Positions 53,261 to 62,579 of a stretch of 64,000 bases of DNA are shown here, piece by piece. Where the stretch lies: contig NZ_JAAFIX010000012.1 of NCBI RefSeq assembly GCF_013297935.1, positions 1 to 64,000 on the forward strand, read 5' to 3'. The first letter of the stretch is position 1. The number at the start of each line of letters is the position of its first letter. This DNA is from Rhodoferax sp. Lineage in GTDB: Bacteria; Pseudomonadota; Gammaproteobacteria; Burkholderiales; Burkholderiaceae_C. The notes beneath the pieces are model-generated. The model searched no databases and was not told the origin of the DNA. It saw nothing but the letters and a program-made list of their open reading frames with translations. The position numbers and the translations under genes are program-made.

Positions 53261-54013
53261 TCAAGGGCTACTTGAACGCAGGTAGTCTTGGGCGATCTTG
53301 CGCACATTCACTCGCTTGAGCCCACTATTCAGCACAGCCCGCATGGCGTCTGCTCGAGCGGTGCGGTTAAAGCACACAAAAAGCGGGAGTCTTGGCATGG
53401 TGTAGCGGGGTGCCATTTGCAACCCGTTCAGTTGATGCTTACGCGTCAGGTATTCAAACACCTGCTGATCAATGGACACGTAGTCCACCCGGTTCGCCTC
53501 CAATTTCTTCAGGCTGAACAGGTCACTGGGCGCTTGATCTGGAATGAGAAGACCGTGCTCTAGAAGGCGAGTGATGTCGGGGCCATTGTCATACCCTTCA
53601 ACAATGCCGATCCGCCTCCCGTGAAGGTCTGTCCAATCACGCCAAGGCGGTAGACCGCCGGTGCGCTGTGCCAAACCGAATTGAAAGCTACCGATAGCAT
53701 CGGATAAGACACCTTGGGCCTCGGCGCACTCTAGCTGGGATGCTGAGTAGAACCCCAAGGGGCCTGCGACACTCCCCTCCATAGCCATTTTGATGGCGCG
53801 CCGCCACGGTAACACCTTGATGTCAACGGCGTGGCCCTGAGTGGCATAGGCTTGCCGGAGTACAACGGACAAAAAACCTTGCTGCGGAATAGCACCAGAG
53901 TAAGGCGGCCAATCCAAAGTCACCAAAGGAACGTCGCTAGGTCTTGCAAGTCCCGAAGCGAGAGCCGCAAAACCTAGAAGCACGGCAGAGAACGAACGGC
54001 GCAACCGGATCAT
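53261..54013 (-). CDS. Periplasmic substrate-binding protein, amino-acid ABC type
   Basis: A 250-residue exported protein. The signal peptide MIRLRRSFSAVLLGFAALASGLA is followed by a bilobed binding-protein pattern (VTLDWPPYSGAIPQQGFLS; VLPWRRAIKMAMEGSVAGPL; LHGRRIGIVEGYDNGP; LFSLKKLEANRVDYVSIDQQ). It belongs to the SBP_bac_3-like group. No importer permease is next to it, so it may be an orphan or a sensor-type protein. It starts 2 bp after the ABC-2 permease stop on the same strand. Confidence 0.82.
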   Translation of the reverse strand: MIRLRRSFSAVLLGFAALASGLARPSDVPLVTLDWPPYSGAIPQQGFLSVVLRQAYATQGHAVDIKVLPWRRAIKMAMEGSVAGPLGFYSASQLECAEAQGVLSDAIGSFQFGLAQRTGGLPPWRDWTDLHGRRIGIVEGYDNGPDITRLLEHGLLIPDQAPSDLFSLKKLEANRVDYVSIDQQVFEYLTRKHQLNGLQMAPRYTMPRLPLFVCFNRTARADAMRAVLNSGLKRVNVRKIAQDYLRSSSP

Positions 54014-54015
54014 GG

Positions 54016-54837
54016 CTATTTCGCAAACCGCTTCCGCGTCAGTGCCAGCGCTATCCAAAACGACCCCACCGCATAAGCCGCCAGCACGGCGAGGTGCCGC
54101 AGTGCATCGGTGGGCCACTGATCCATGAACAGGGGGCGCACCAGCGCCACGGCATTGGACAGCGGCAGCCAGTCGGCCACCAAGCGCACCGCCACGGGCA
54201 GTTGCTCCAGCGGGAAAAACACGCCGCTCAGAAACATCATGGGCGTGAGAAACAGCGTGAAGTAATACGTGAAAAAGTCGTAGCCCTTGGCCAGCGCATT
54301 GAAGATAAGCGCAATACAGCTGAAGGTAATGCCCACACCCAGCAAAATAGGCCATGCCACCAGCAGCTTGGGGCTGTGGCTGATGCTTAAGCCCAACATC
54401 ACGCCCATGATGGCCGTTACCGTGAACAGCGACTTGAAGGCCGCCCACAGCATCTCGGCCAAGACCACGTTGTCCAGACTCACGGGGGCGTTCATGATGC
54501 CGTCCCAGGTCTTTTGCACATGCATCCGGCTGAACGCGGAGTAGAGCGCCTCGAAAGACGCCGACTGCATAGCACTCATGCAAATAGAGCCGCTGGCCAA
54601 AAACAAAATGTAGGGCACCTGCTGCCCATTCACCGTAATCTGCCCGACCAGCGCACCCATGCCGTAGCCAAAGGCCACCAGCCACATCAACGGTTCGGCA
54701 ATATTGCCCACCAGGCTCGGAATAGCCAGCTTGCGCCAGACCAGCAGGTTGCGCGAAAAAACGGGCCAAAAACGCATGGAAAGCTCCGGCGCGCGCCAGA
54801 TGCTCTGCGGGCGGAAGGGAGAAGGGGCGGTGCTCAT
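54016..54837 (-). CDS. ABC-2 type exporter permease (NodJ-like)
   Basis: A 273-residue inner-membrane permease with six helices. VWRKLAIPSLVGNIAEPLMWLVAFGYG near the N-terminus and PMMFLSGVFFPLEQLP near the C-terminus are typical of the NodJ/ABC-2 group, which moves lipooligosaccharide-like or other amphipathic molecules outward. It follows the ATPase gene by 1 bp. No nodulation genes are near and NodIJ-like pairs are widespread in Burkholderiales, so the cargo is unknown. Confidence 0.9.
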   Translation of the reverse strand: MSTAPSPFRPQSIWRAPELSMRFWPVFSRNLLVWRKLAIPSLVGNIAEPLMWLVAFGYGMGALVGQITVNGQQVPYILFLASGSICMSAMQSASFEALYSAFSRMHVQKTWDGIMNAPVSLDNVVLAEMLWAAFKSLFTVTAIMGVMLGLSISHSPKLLVAWPILLGVGITFSCIALIFNALAKGYDFFTYYFTLFLTPMMFLSGVFFPLEQLPVAVRLVADWLPLSNAVALVRPLFMDQWPTDALRHLAVLAAYAVGSFWIALALTRKRFAK

Positions 54838-54838
54838 A

Positions 54839-55762
54839 TCAGGCGTCCTCGCGGATCTGGCGTCCGGTCAGTTTCAAAAACAAATCTTCCAGGTTGGCGG
54901 GGCGGTGCAAGGTGCGCAGTTGCGGATAAGCCGCGAGTGCCTGCAGGAGCGGGGTGGAGTCCTGCGTGTAGAAAAACACGGTCTCGCCGCTCACCTCAAC
55001 GCGCGCGGCCATGGCGCGCAAGGGGCTCTCCAGCAGCACGTGTGCCCCGACGCCAAAGACCTCCACGACATCGGGCTCCAAGTGGGCTGCAATCAGATCG
55101 CGCGGTGTGCCCTCGGCAATTTTTTTGCCATGGTCCAGCACCAGCAGGCGGTTGCACAGGCGCTCGGCCTCGTCCATGAAGTGGGTGGTCAGCAAAATGG
55201 ATTTGCCTTGTTGCAGCAACACCTGCAAGCGCTCCCACATCAAATGGCGGGCCTGCGGGTCCAAGCCGGTGGTGGGCTCGTCCAGCAGCAGGAGCTTGGG
55301 GTCGTTGACCAGCGCGCGTGCCAGGCTCAGGCGCCGGCGCATACCGCCGGAGAGCTCGCCGGGCTTGGCGTTGGCCTTGTGGGTCAGCGCCGCAAACTCC
55401 AGCAGCTGCGGAATACGCGCCTTGATGGCGGCATCTTTCATGCCGAAGTAGCGGCCGTAGACCAGCAGGTTTTCGGCGCAGGTGAAGTCGGGGTCCAGGG
55501 TGTCGAATTGAGTCACCACACCGAGCTGAGCCTTGATGGCCATGGCCTCATGCGGCATGGGCAAACCCATGGCGGTGATGCTGCCGCCATCCGGCATGGT
55601 GTGCCCGAGGCACATGCGGATGGTGGTGGTCTTGCCCGCACCATTGGGGCCGATAACCCCTAAGCACTCGCCGGGGGCAATATCGAAGCTCAGGTTGTTG
55701 ACCACAACGGCATCGCCGTAGCGCTTGAACAGGTTCTCGACCTTGAAGAAATGGTGGGACAT
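54839..55762 (-). CDS. ABC exporter ATP-binding protein (NodI-like)
   Basis: A 307-residue ATPase. Walker [11 protein letters not shown]-loop VTQFD, signature LSGGMRRR and Walker [13 protein letters not shown] are complete, with the H-loop TTHFMDEAE. The motif YGRYFGM fits the NodI/DrrA group. The C-terminal ~70 residues are the extra domain of this group. It forms the exporter with the permease gene directly downstream. amn ends upstream... its own start is 6 bp after the amn stop on the same strand. Confidence 0.92.
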   Translation of the reverse strand: MSHHFFKVENLFKRYGDAVVVNNLSFDIAPGECLGVIGPNGAGKTTTIRMCLGHTMPDGGSITAMGLPMPHEAMAIKAQLGVVTQFDTLDPDFTCAENLLVYGRYFGMKDAAIKARIPQLLEFAALTHKANAKPGELSGGMRRRLSLARALVNDPKLLLLDEPTTGLDPQARHLMWERLQVLLQQGKSILLTTHFMDEAERLCNRLLVLDHGKKIAEGTPRDLIAAHLEPDVVEVFGVGAHVLLESPLRAMAARVEVSGETVFFYTQDSTPLLQALAAYPQLRTLHRPANLEDLFLKLTGRQIREDA

Positions 55763-55768
55763 GGTGGC

Positions 55769-57262
55769 TTACTGGAACGCAACTTCTGCAAAGCTGCGCA
55801 GCTTGCGGCTGTGCAGCTGGTCCACACCTTGGTTGCGCAGCAATTCGAGTGCGCGCATGCCAATGCGCAAATGCTGGTCGACCCGCTCACGATAGAAGTG
55901 GTTGGCCATGCCGGGCAGTTTGATTTCACCGTGCAGGGGCTTGTCGCTCACGCACAGCAGCGTGCCGTAGGGCACCCGGAAGCGAAAGCCGTTGGCGGCG
56001 ATGGTGGCACTCTCCATGTCGAGCGCCACAGCGCGGCTCTGGCTGAAGCGGCGCTGGGGCTGGTTGTCGGGCAGCAGCTCCCAATTGCGGTTGTCGGTGC
56101 TGGCCACGGTGCCGGTGCGCATGATGCTCTTGAGCGCGGCGCCACTCACTTGGGTGACATCAGCCACGGCTTGCTCCAAGGCGACCTGAATTTCTGCCAA
56201 AGCGGGGATCGGCACCCACAGTGGCAACTCTTCGTCCAGCACATGGTCTTCACGCACATAGCCGTGGGCCAGCACATAGTCGCCCAGTTGCTGGCTGTTG
56301 CGCAGGCCGGCGCAGTGGCCCAGCATGATCCAGGCGTGCGGGCGCAGCACGGCAATGTGGTCGGTGATGTTTTTGGCATTGGCCGGGCCGACGCCGATGT
56401 TCACCATGGTGATGCCGGCGTTGTCGGCGCGCACCAGGTGGTAGCCGGGCATCTGGGGCAGGCGAGGCGGCTCTTTGCCCAAGGCGTCTGCGGCTTCGGC
56501 GGACAGGCCGACCCGGCGGGTGACCATGTTGCCGGGCTCCACAAAGGCGATGTATTCGCTCTGAGGGTCTTGCATAGCCTTGCGGCCCAAGGCAATGAAC
56601 TCGTCGATATAGAACTGGTAGTTGGTAAACAGCACAAAGTTCTGAAAGTGCTCCGGCCCGGTGCCGGTGTAGTGGCGCAGGCGGTGCAAGGAGTAGTCCA
56701 CACGCGGCGCGGTAAATAGCGAAAGCGGCAGCGCCTCCCCCGGTCGGGGCTGGTAGGTGCCGTTGGCAATGCCGTCGTCCATAGCGGCCAGGTCGGGCAG
56801 GTCGAACACATCGCGCATCAGGGTGCGGCGCTCGGCGCTCATCTGACCTTCCACATGATCGTGCTCGGCAAACGAAAAGTGCACCGGAATTGGCTGGTTG
56901 CTGGTGGCCACTTCAATCTCGCCGCCGTGGTTTTGCAGCAGCAGGCGGAACTGCTCCAGGTAATAGCGGTGGTACAGGTCGGGCCGCGTGAGCGTGGTCT
57001 CGAAGCGGCCGGGGCCGGCCACAAAGCCGAAGCTCAGGCAGGCAATGTCGGCGGCAGCCTTGCGCGACACGGTATCGGTGTGGATGCGCACCAGCGGGTA
57101 GCAAGCGCGCACATGGCCGCCCAACTCTTCACCGGCCACAAAGCGCTGCATGGTTTGGCGCAAGTGCGCGATGCCTTGGTCATAAATGGCGTGCACCTGT
57201 GCCAGCGCGGCTGCGGCGTCGGTAAAACGGGCGGGAGCAATGAAGTTTGGATGACTGGTCAT
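55769..57262 (-). CDS. amn: AMP nucleosidase
   Basis: A 497-residue enzyme that hydrolyses AMP to adenine and ribose 5-phosphate, balancing adenylate pools. N-terminal Amn-specific domain (YPLVRIHTDTVSRKAAADIA; ATSNQPIPVHF) and C-terminal nucleoside-phosphorylase-like domain (ITMVNIGVGPANAKNITDHI; MLGHCAGLRNSQQLGDYVLA; ALDMESATIAANGFRF). The ATG at 57262 gives family length; a longer frame to 57664 is antisense to the next gene. Followed by the NodIJ-like exporter. Confidence 0.95.
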   Translation of the reverse strand: MTSHPNFIAPARFTDAAAALAQVHAIYDQGIAHLRQTMQRFVAGEELGGHVRACYPLVRIHTDTVSRKAAADIACLSFGFVAGPGRFETTLTRPDLYHRYYLEQFRLLLQNHGGEIEVATSNQPIPVHFSFAEHDHVEGQMSAERRTLMRDVFDLPDLAAMDDGIANGTYQPRPGEALPLSLFTAPRVDYSLHRLRHYTGTGPEHFQNFVLFTNYQFYIDEFIALGRKAMQDPQSEYIAFVEPGNMVTRRVGLSAEAADALGKEPPRLPQMPGYHLVRADNAGITMVNIGVGPANAKNITDHIAVLRPHAWIMLGHCAGLRNSQQLGDYVLAHGYVREDHVLDEELPLWVPIPALAEIQVALEQAVADVTQVSGAALKSIMRTGTVASTDNRNWELLPDNQPQRRFSQSRAVALDMESATIAANGFRFRVPYGTLLCVSDKPLHGEIKLPGMANHFYRERVDQHLRIGMRALELLRNQGVDQLHSRKLRSFAEVAFQ

Positions 57263-57349
57263 GTGCCCATTGTGCCGCCTGTAAAGGGGCGTGCCATCTG
57301 AAAGGGTATGGAGTAAAGTGTCGGAAAAATGACATGAACAAGCTCCCCG

Positions 57350-57676
57350 GTGAACGACCCAAAAGACTCCCGCTTTTCTGAAACCGGATTCCCCTCTTTG
57401 CAGTGGGAGGATGAGGACTTGGACACGCGCCCGCTCCCCTTCAATGAGCGCCCCCTGCAAGCCCGCATTGACCATGAAATGGCCATCGTGGCGGAGCACC
57501 ATATCCGGATTGCCCTGGCTATTGAGAAGTTCTGGGGCCACCGGGACTGCGTGGAATACATCCGCACCCTGATCTTGAACGGCGGGTATTCCGATGGCAA
57601 CACCAACCGCGTGGGGTTCAAGCCGGATGTCGTCTCCGCGTTGATCAACCTCGCCGCGCTGCACCGGGTCGAGTAG
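57350..57676 (+). CDS. Conserved hypothetical protein
   Basis: A 108-residue soluble, acidic N-terminal protein. It starts at GTG 57350 (MNDPKDSRFSETGFP), with no strong ribosome site, so the start is uncertain. The second half is helical (IDHEMAIVAEHHIRIALAIEKFWG) and ends with YIRTLILNGGYSDGNT..RVGFKP, which looks like a compact fold. I do not recognise the family. Divergent from amn, and 20 bp upstream of a diguanylate cyclase, with which it may be co-transcribed. Confidence 0.7.
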   Translation: MNDPKDSRFSETGFPSLQWEDEDLDTRPLPFNERPLQARIDHEMAIVAEHHIRIALAIEKFWGHRDCVEYIRTLILNGGYSDGNTNRVGFKPDVVSALINLAALHRVE

Positions 57677-57696
57677 GTGCCACGGGAGAGCTGGCG

Positions 57697-58917
57697 ATGA
57701 ACCTGCCTCACCTGGTCGGAATTCAGCTGTTTCTCTATGCCGTGTTGTGGGCTCTGTGTGCCCGCATTCTGGTCACCGAGCGCCGTGCGGTGCTGCACTA
57801 TCTGGCTTATGCGGCCATCTCCGGGGTGTCGATCATGCTCATCAGTTGGCGGCCGCTAGGGCCTGTCTGGTGGACGCACACCGCCGCCAGTGCCGCCGGG
57901 TTGCTGGGCTTGGTGGCGGCAAGGCGCGGGGTCGAGCTCTTTTTGCAGGTGCGCCCGCGCGAGCTGGAGCATGGTCTGCTGGCGGTGGTGGGCACGGCCT
58001 GCCTGGTGTGGATTGGCCCTGATGACGCATCTTCCCGTGTCGGCCTGGTCTCCGCCCTTTCGGGGGCGCTGATGGTGGGCGCCGTGCTGAGCTGCTGGCG
58101 CGCATTGCGGCGGGAATTCGGCCTGCGCTTCAGTGTGATGGCGGCGGTGCCTATCGTTGCTATGTTCGTCATCAATGTAGTGCTCGGCTTGCGTGCCTGG
58201 AGTGGCCAGACGCTGGTGGCCGAAGGTAGCGGCATGCCCCAGGCGGTGACCTGGACGGTGACCCTGGTGTCCGCAGCAGCATTCAACTTTCTGTTTTTGT
58301 TTTTGCTCGGTTTGCGCATGCACCAGAGCCTGCACCGCTTAGCGACGCAGGACCCCCTCACCGGCCTGCTGAACCGGCGTGGCATGCAAACGCTTTTGCA
58401 GTCGGAGTGGATGCGGGGCAAGCGCTACAGCGCGCCGTTTTCGGTAATCAGCCTCGATGTGGACCACTTCAAACGGGTGAACGATGAGCATGGGCACGAT
58501 GGTGGCGACCGCGTGCTGGTCGCCGTTGCCGCCATGCTGCGTCAACATGTCCGGGAAACTGATCGCGTGGCACGCATGGGCGGCGAAGAGTTTCTGGTGC
58601 TGATGCCCGGCACCCGCGCCGAAGTTGAAGGCGTTGCGCTGGCAACCCGCTTGCGGGAAGCCCTGAGTCGCACCCCCATTGCAGCCGACACCGGAGCGCG
58701 TATTCCGGTGACCGCGAGTTGGGGCGTCTCGGGCATCCTGCCGCAGGATCAAGGTGCGGATGATGTGCTGCGCCGTGCTGACGAGGCGCTCTACCAAGGC
58801 AAGCGCAGCGGGCGCGACAAGGTGGTGTTATTCGGCTTGCAAGACATCACGCCCGGCCACGGCGCAGTCCGCACAGAGGCAGGCCAAGCCCCGGGCACCG
58901 GCGGGGATCCGGCTTAG
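57697..58917 (+). CDS. Membrane-bound diguanylate cyclase
   Basis: A 406-residue protein. About six membrane helices cover residues ~5-205, with no known sensor motif. A GGDEF domain follows: QDPLTGLLNRRGMQ, SLDVDHFKRVNDEHGHDGGD, active-site GGEEF at 295-299, I-site RETD five residues before it, and YQGKRSGRDKV. It should make c-di-GMP with product inhibition. The 3' end, including a Gly/Pro-rich tail, overlaps a convergent Cys-rich gene by 90 bp. Confidence 0.93.
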   Translation: MNLPHLVGIQLFLYAVLWALCARILVTERRAVLHYLAYAAISGVSIMLISWRPLGPVWWTHTAASAAGLLGLVAARRGVELFLQVRPRELEHGLLAVVGTACLVWIGPDDASSRVGLVSALSGALMVGAVLSCWRALRREFGLRFSVMAAVPIVAMFVINVVLGLRAWSGQTLVAEGSGMPQAVTWTVTLVSAAAFNFLFLFLLGLRMHQSLHRLATQDPLTGLLNRRGMQTLLQSEWMRGKRYSAPFSVISLDVDHFKRVNDEHGHDGGDRVLVAVAAMLRQHVRETDRVARMGGEEFLVLMPGTRAEVEGVALATRLREALSRTPIAADTGARIPVTASWGVSGILPQDQGADDVLRRADEALYQGKRSGRDKVVLFGLQDITPGHGAVRTEAGQAPGTGGDPA

Positions 58918-59058
58918 CGCCTCGGCGCTGAAATTTACCTGTGTGCACCAGCACGGGCCTTGGGGCTCGCCGGTGGTTTTGGCCAGCTCCATGGCACACA
59001 GGTTGGCCTTGCCGCACACAGGGCACACTTCAGGGTTCAGCGTCGGCAGGGCTTTCAT
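58828..59058 (-). CDS. Cysteine-rich CWC family protein
   Basis: A 76-residue protein with eight or so cysteines. [15 protein letters not shown] and CLCADC match the Cys_rich_CWC family, presumably zinc-binding. The ATG at 59058 (MKALPTLNPE) was chosen over upstream codons that overlap the divergent CYTH gene. Its last 90 bp are antisense to the end of the diguanylate cyclase, an unusually long convergent overlap. Confidence 0.85.
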   Translation of the reverse strand: MKALPTLNPEVCPVCGKANLCAMELAKTTGEPQGPCWCTQVNFSAEALSRIPAGARGLACLCADCAVAGRDVLQAE

Positions 59059-59110
59059 GGTGTGGGCAGTGTAGCCCCAGGCCGGCCACGCCGCACACCA
59101 GGAGTACACG

Positions 59111-59575
59111 ATGGGCATAGAGATCGAACGCAAGTTTTTAGTGCAGGGCATGGCGTGGCGCAACGGGAGCGGAGTGCTCTACCGGCAGGGTTACCTCAAC
59201 CGCGACAAGGCGCGCACCGTGCGGGTGCGTATTGCGGGGGATGCCGCTTTTCTCACCATCAAGGGCCAAAGCACCGGCGCCACCCGCGCCGAGTTTGAAT
59301 ACCCGGTGCCCCTGCAGGATGCACAGGCGCTGCTGCCCCTGTGCGACGGCCCGCTGATTGATAAAACCCGCTACATCGTGCTGCATGCCGGCCACCGCTG
59401 GGAGGTAGACGAATTTGCCGGTGACAACGCAGGCTTGGTGGTGGCCGAGTTGGAGTTGACCTCAGAAGACGAGGCCTTTGAAGCGCCCCCATGGCTGGGC
59501 GAAGAAGTGACGCACGATGCGCGCTATTTCAACTCCAATTTGGCCGCGCACCCATTTTGCAAGTGGCACCGATAA
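59111..59575 (+). CDS. CYTH domain protein (triphosphate-binding)
   Basis: A 154-residue single-domain CYTH protein. The N-terminal ExExK motif is EIERK (residues 4-8), with RVRIAGDAAFLTIKG, RAEFEYPVP, DKTRYIVLHAGHRWEVDEF and VVAELELTSEDE forming the tunnel of acidic and basic residues. Members act as inorganic triphosphatases, and some class IV adenylate cyclases share the fold. Without a CHAD domain, triphosphatase is most likely. It follows the divergent CWC gene and is convergent with the cytochrome gene. Confidence 0.9.
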   Translation: MGIEIERKFLVQGMAWRNGSGVLYRQGYLNRDKARTVRVRIAGDAAFLTIKGQSTGATRAEFEYPVPLQDAQALLPLCDGPLIDKTRYIVLHAGHRWEVDEFAGDNAGLVVAELELTSEDEAFEAPPWLGEEVTHDARYFNSNLAAHPFCKWHR

Positions 59576-59581
59576 ATAGCA

Positions 59582-60055
59582 CTAGGGCGTTGCTGGCAGC
59601 GACATGACCCACTGCGCCATCTGCTGCGCCTGGGCCTCGCTGAGCTGCGGGTGGCGGGGCATCAAGGCCCGGCCCCACTCGCCAGCGCCCCCGTTGCGAA
59701 TTTTGCCGGCCAGGTAGTTCACCGCATCGGGGCGACTCTGGTAGCGGGCCGAGATTTGTTGAAATGCCGGGCCCACATAACGCCGGTCCACCCCATGGCA
59801 GCGCATGCAGTCTGACGCGTTGACTGCCGCAAGGCCGGCGGCCAGTGCCGCAGCGGGCGGCGTCGGGGCGGCTAAGTCGCCAGGGCTACTTGCCGACACG
59901 GTGGTGCTCTGAACCGTTGGGTTCGGCGCTTTATCGGCCTGCAGGGTGCGCCAGCCCACAATCAACATGCCCGCCACGACCACCAACACCGCAAGGATGA
60001 GTGCAGCGGCAAGCCAACGCGGGCGGTGGGGTGGGGTGTCGTCTTCCGGGTGCAT
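59582..60055 (-). CDS. Membrane-anchored c-type cytochrome
   Basis: A 157-residue protein. A short cytoplasmic tail (MHPEDDTPPHRPRW) and one helix (~15-38) anchor a Pro/Ala/Ser linker and a cytochrome c domain with heme motif CMRCH (~residue 84) and a distal Met in RALMPRHPQLSE. GAGG lies 8 nt before the ATG at 60055; an ATG at 60076 lacks a site. Similar single-heme proteins serve as electron carriers or oxidase partners. Confidence 0.88.
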   Translation of the reverse strand: MHPEDDTPPHRPRWLAAALILAVLVVVAGMLIVGWRTLQADKAPNPTVQSTTVSASSPGDLAAPTPPAAALAAGLAAVNASDCMRCHGVDRRYVGPAFQQISARYQSRPDAVNYLAGKIRNGGAGEWGRALMPRHPQLSEAQAQQMAQWVMSLPATP

Positions 60056-60130
60056 GTTCAACGCCTCATCAATCAAAGCCGAGAGTGTCGCGCGAAAGCT
60101 ATTGCTGGGTGAGGCGCGGGTTTTTAAGTG

Positions 60131-60185
60131 CCTAATCGGCCTCTAGCCCTCGTAGATATTGCGCAAGCAGCTACTAAAAACGTAG
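60131..60185 (-). repeat. Dispersed palindromic element, intergenic copy (glcB-cytochrome)
   Basis: Read on the minus strand: GCTACGTTTTTAGTAGC, TGCTTGCGCAATATCTA, CGAGGGCTAGAGGCC, GATTAGG. With the proA copy it best defines the consensus. It lies 24 bp after the glcB stop and 75 bp before the cytochrome start. Confidence 0.88.
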
Positions 60186-60208
60186 CGCCTGCGCATTGAT
60201 GAACCGGC

Positions 60209-62425
60209 TTACGCCGCCTTCACTTTCAGTCGCCAAGCGTGCAACAGCGGCTCGGTGTAACCACTCGGCTGCTCTTTGCCCTTGAACACAAGATCACACG
60301 CCGCCTGATAAGCCGCGCCCTTGAAGTTACCCACCATCGGGGTGTAGAGCTTGTCGCCAGCGTTTTGCTTGTCCACTTTGGCGGCCATGCGCTCGAAGGT
60401 TTCGGTGATTTGCTCTTTGGTGACCACACCATGGTGCAACCAGTTGGCCATGTGCTGGCTGCTGATGCGCAGCGTCGCACGGTCTTCCATAAGGCCGATA
60501 TCGTTGATGTCGGGCACCTTGGAGCAACCCACACCCTGGTCCACCCATCGCACCACGTAGCCCAAGATGCCTTGGGCGTTGTTGTCCAGCTCTGCTTGCT
60601 TTTCAGCCGCAGTCCAATTCGGGGTAGCAGTCACCGGGATTTGCAGCAGGCTGTCCAGAATGCCGTCGCGGGCCTTTTCGTAGTTGGTCTTTTCCAGCTC
60701 CTTCTGCACATCGGCAACCAGCAGCTGGTGGTAGTGCAGGGCGTGCAGGGTGGCGCCGGTGGGGCTGGGCACCCAGGCGGTGTTGGCGCCGGCCTTGGGG
60801 TGGGCAATCTTTTGCTCCATCATGGCCTTCATCAGGTCGGGCATGGCCCACATACCCTTGCCGATTTGCGCCTTGCCGCGCAGACCACTGCTCAGGCCCA
60901 CCAGCACGTTGTTCTTCTCATACGCCGCAATCCAGGCGCTGCTCTTCATGTCCGCCTTGCGGATCATGGGGCCGGCTTGCATGGCGGTGTGCATCTCGTC
61001 GCCGGTGCGGTCCAGGAAGCCGGTGTTGATAAACGCCACGCGGCTTTGGGCCGCGGCAATGCAAGCCTTCAGGTTGACGCTGGTGCGGCGCTCTTCGTCC
61101 ATGATGCCCAGCTTGACCGTGCTGTCGGGCAGGCCCAGCATCTGCTCCACGCGGGTGAACAGCTCGGCGGCAAAGGCCACTTCTGCGGGGCCGTGCATCT
61201 TGGGTTTGACGATGTAGACCGAGCCCTTGCGCGAGTTGCGGATGGCGTCCTTCTTGGTCTTCTTGAGGTCATGCAAGGCGATGGTGGTGGTGACCACGGC
61301 GTCCAGGATGCCTTCGGGGATTTCTTGTGTGGAGCCATCGGCTGCGGTGTAGGTGATGGCCGGGTTGGTCATCAGGTGGCCTACGTTGCGCACAAACATG
61401 AGGCTGCGGCCGTGCAGCTTGACTTCCTTTTTGCCGTCGGGGGCGGTGTACACGCGGTCGCCGTTCAGGCCACGGGTCAGCGTCTTGCCGCCTTTGTCAA
61501 ACTGCTCGACCAAGGTGCCCTGCAGAATGCCCAGCCAGTTGCCGTAGGCCAGCACCTTGTCTTCGGCGTCCACCACGGCCACGGAGTCTTCCAGGTCCAG
61601 GATGGTGGAGAGGGCTGCTTCCAGCACCAGGTCGCTCATGCCGGCAGCATCGGTCTTGCCGATGGGCGTGGCGCGGTTGATGATGATGTCGAGGTGCAAG
61701 CCATTGTGTTGCAGCAGCACCGACGATGGGGCCTTGGCGGTGCCCTGAAATCCGATGAACTGGTCCTTGTCGGCCAGTTTGCTGGTGGTGCCGTCTTTCA
61801 GCGTGACGACCAAGTCGCCACCCTTGACGGCGTAGCCGGTGGAGCCCACATGCGAGCCTTTTTTGAGCGGGGCGGTGCGGTCCAGCACGTTGCGTGCGTA
61901 TTCAATCACCTTCTTGCCGCGCTTGGGGTTGTAACCCTTGGGGCCTACTTTTTCGCAACCTTTTTCTTCCGAGATCACGTCAGTGCCATACAGCGCGTCA
62001 TACAGGCTGCCCCAGCGGGCGTTGGCGGCGTTGAGCGCATAGCGGGCGTTGAGCACGGGCACCACCAGCTGCGGGCCGGCTTGGGTGGCCAGCTCGGCAT
62101 CCACGTTTTTGGTGGTGATCTTCACCTTCTTCGGGCTTTCGACCAGGTAACCGATCCTCTGCAAAAAGGCCTTGTAGGCTGGCATATCGCTGATGGGGCC
62201 GGGGTGTGCGCCGTGCCAGGCGTCCAGCTCGGTTTGCAGGCGGTCGCGCTCGGCCAGCAGGGCAATGTTCTTGGGGGCCAGGTCGGCCACGATGGCGTCG
62301 AAGCCTTTCCAGAAGGCCTCGGGCGCAATGCCGGTGCCGGGCAGCACCTTAGATTCAATAAATTGGTGCAGGCTGGTAGCCACTTGCAGGCGGTGGGCTG
62401 CGGTGCGGGGCGTCGATGTCGTCAT
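60209..62425 (-). CDS. glcB: Malate synthase G
   Basis: A 738-residue enzyme that condenses glyoxylate and acetyl-CoA to malate. It has the G-type insert and TIM-barrel motifs [62 protein letters not shown] and [18 protein letters not shown]. The ATG at 62425 ([14 protein letters not shown]) follows GAAAGG by 7 nt and gives the usual length; an ATG at 62458 adds 11 residues. Glycolate oxidase and aceA are not near. Confidence 0.96.
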   Translation of the reverse strand: MTTSTPRTAAHRLQVATSLHQFIESKVLPGTGIAPEAFWKGFDAIVADLAPKNIALLAERDRLQTELDAWHGAHPGPISDMPAYKAFLQRIGYLVESPKKVKITTKNVDAELATQAGPQLVVPVLNARYALNAANARWGSLYDALYGTDVISEEKGCEKVGPKGYNPKRGKKVIEYARNVLDRTAPLKKGSHVGSTGYAVKGGDLVVTLKDGTTSKLADKDQFIGFQGTAKAPSSVLLQHNGLHLDIIINRATPIGKTDAAGMSDLVLEAALSTILDLEDSVAVVDAEDKVLAYGNWLGILQGTLVEQFDKGGKTLTRGLNGDRVYTAPDGKKEVKLHGRSLMFVRNVGHLMTNPAITYTAADGSTQEIPEGILDAVVTTTIALHDLKKTKKDAIRNSRKGSVYIVKPKMHGPAEVAFAAELFTRVEQMLGLPDSTVKLGIMDEERRTSVNLKACIAAAQSRVAFINTGFLDRTGDEMHTAMQAGPMIRKADMKSSAWIAAYEKNNVLVGLSSGLRGKAQIGKGMWAMPDLMKAMMEQKIAHPKAGANTAWVPSPTGATLHALHYHQLLVADVQKELEKTNYEKARDGILDSLLQIPVTATPNWTAAEKQAELDNNAQGILGYVVRWVDQGVGCSKVPDINDIGLMEDRATLRISSQHMANWLHHGVVTKEQITETFERMAAKVDKQNAGDKLYTPMVGNFKGAAYQAACDLVFKGKEQPSGYTEPLLHAWRLKVKAA

Positions 62426-62579
62426 GGTGGGCCTTTCGAGAGAAGGTGCGTTCAACACGGTAAAAAACAGGGGTCGCCCAAGGCAAAGCCTTCAGGCTAT
62501 GGAGCTACTGTATTCCATCCTTTGCAGATTACTATATGGAAGAACATCAATCGATTTGTGACAAATAAGGATGTAGTCC

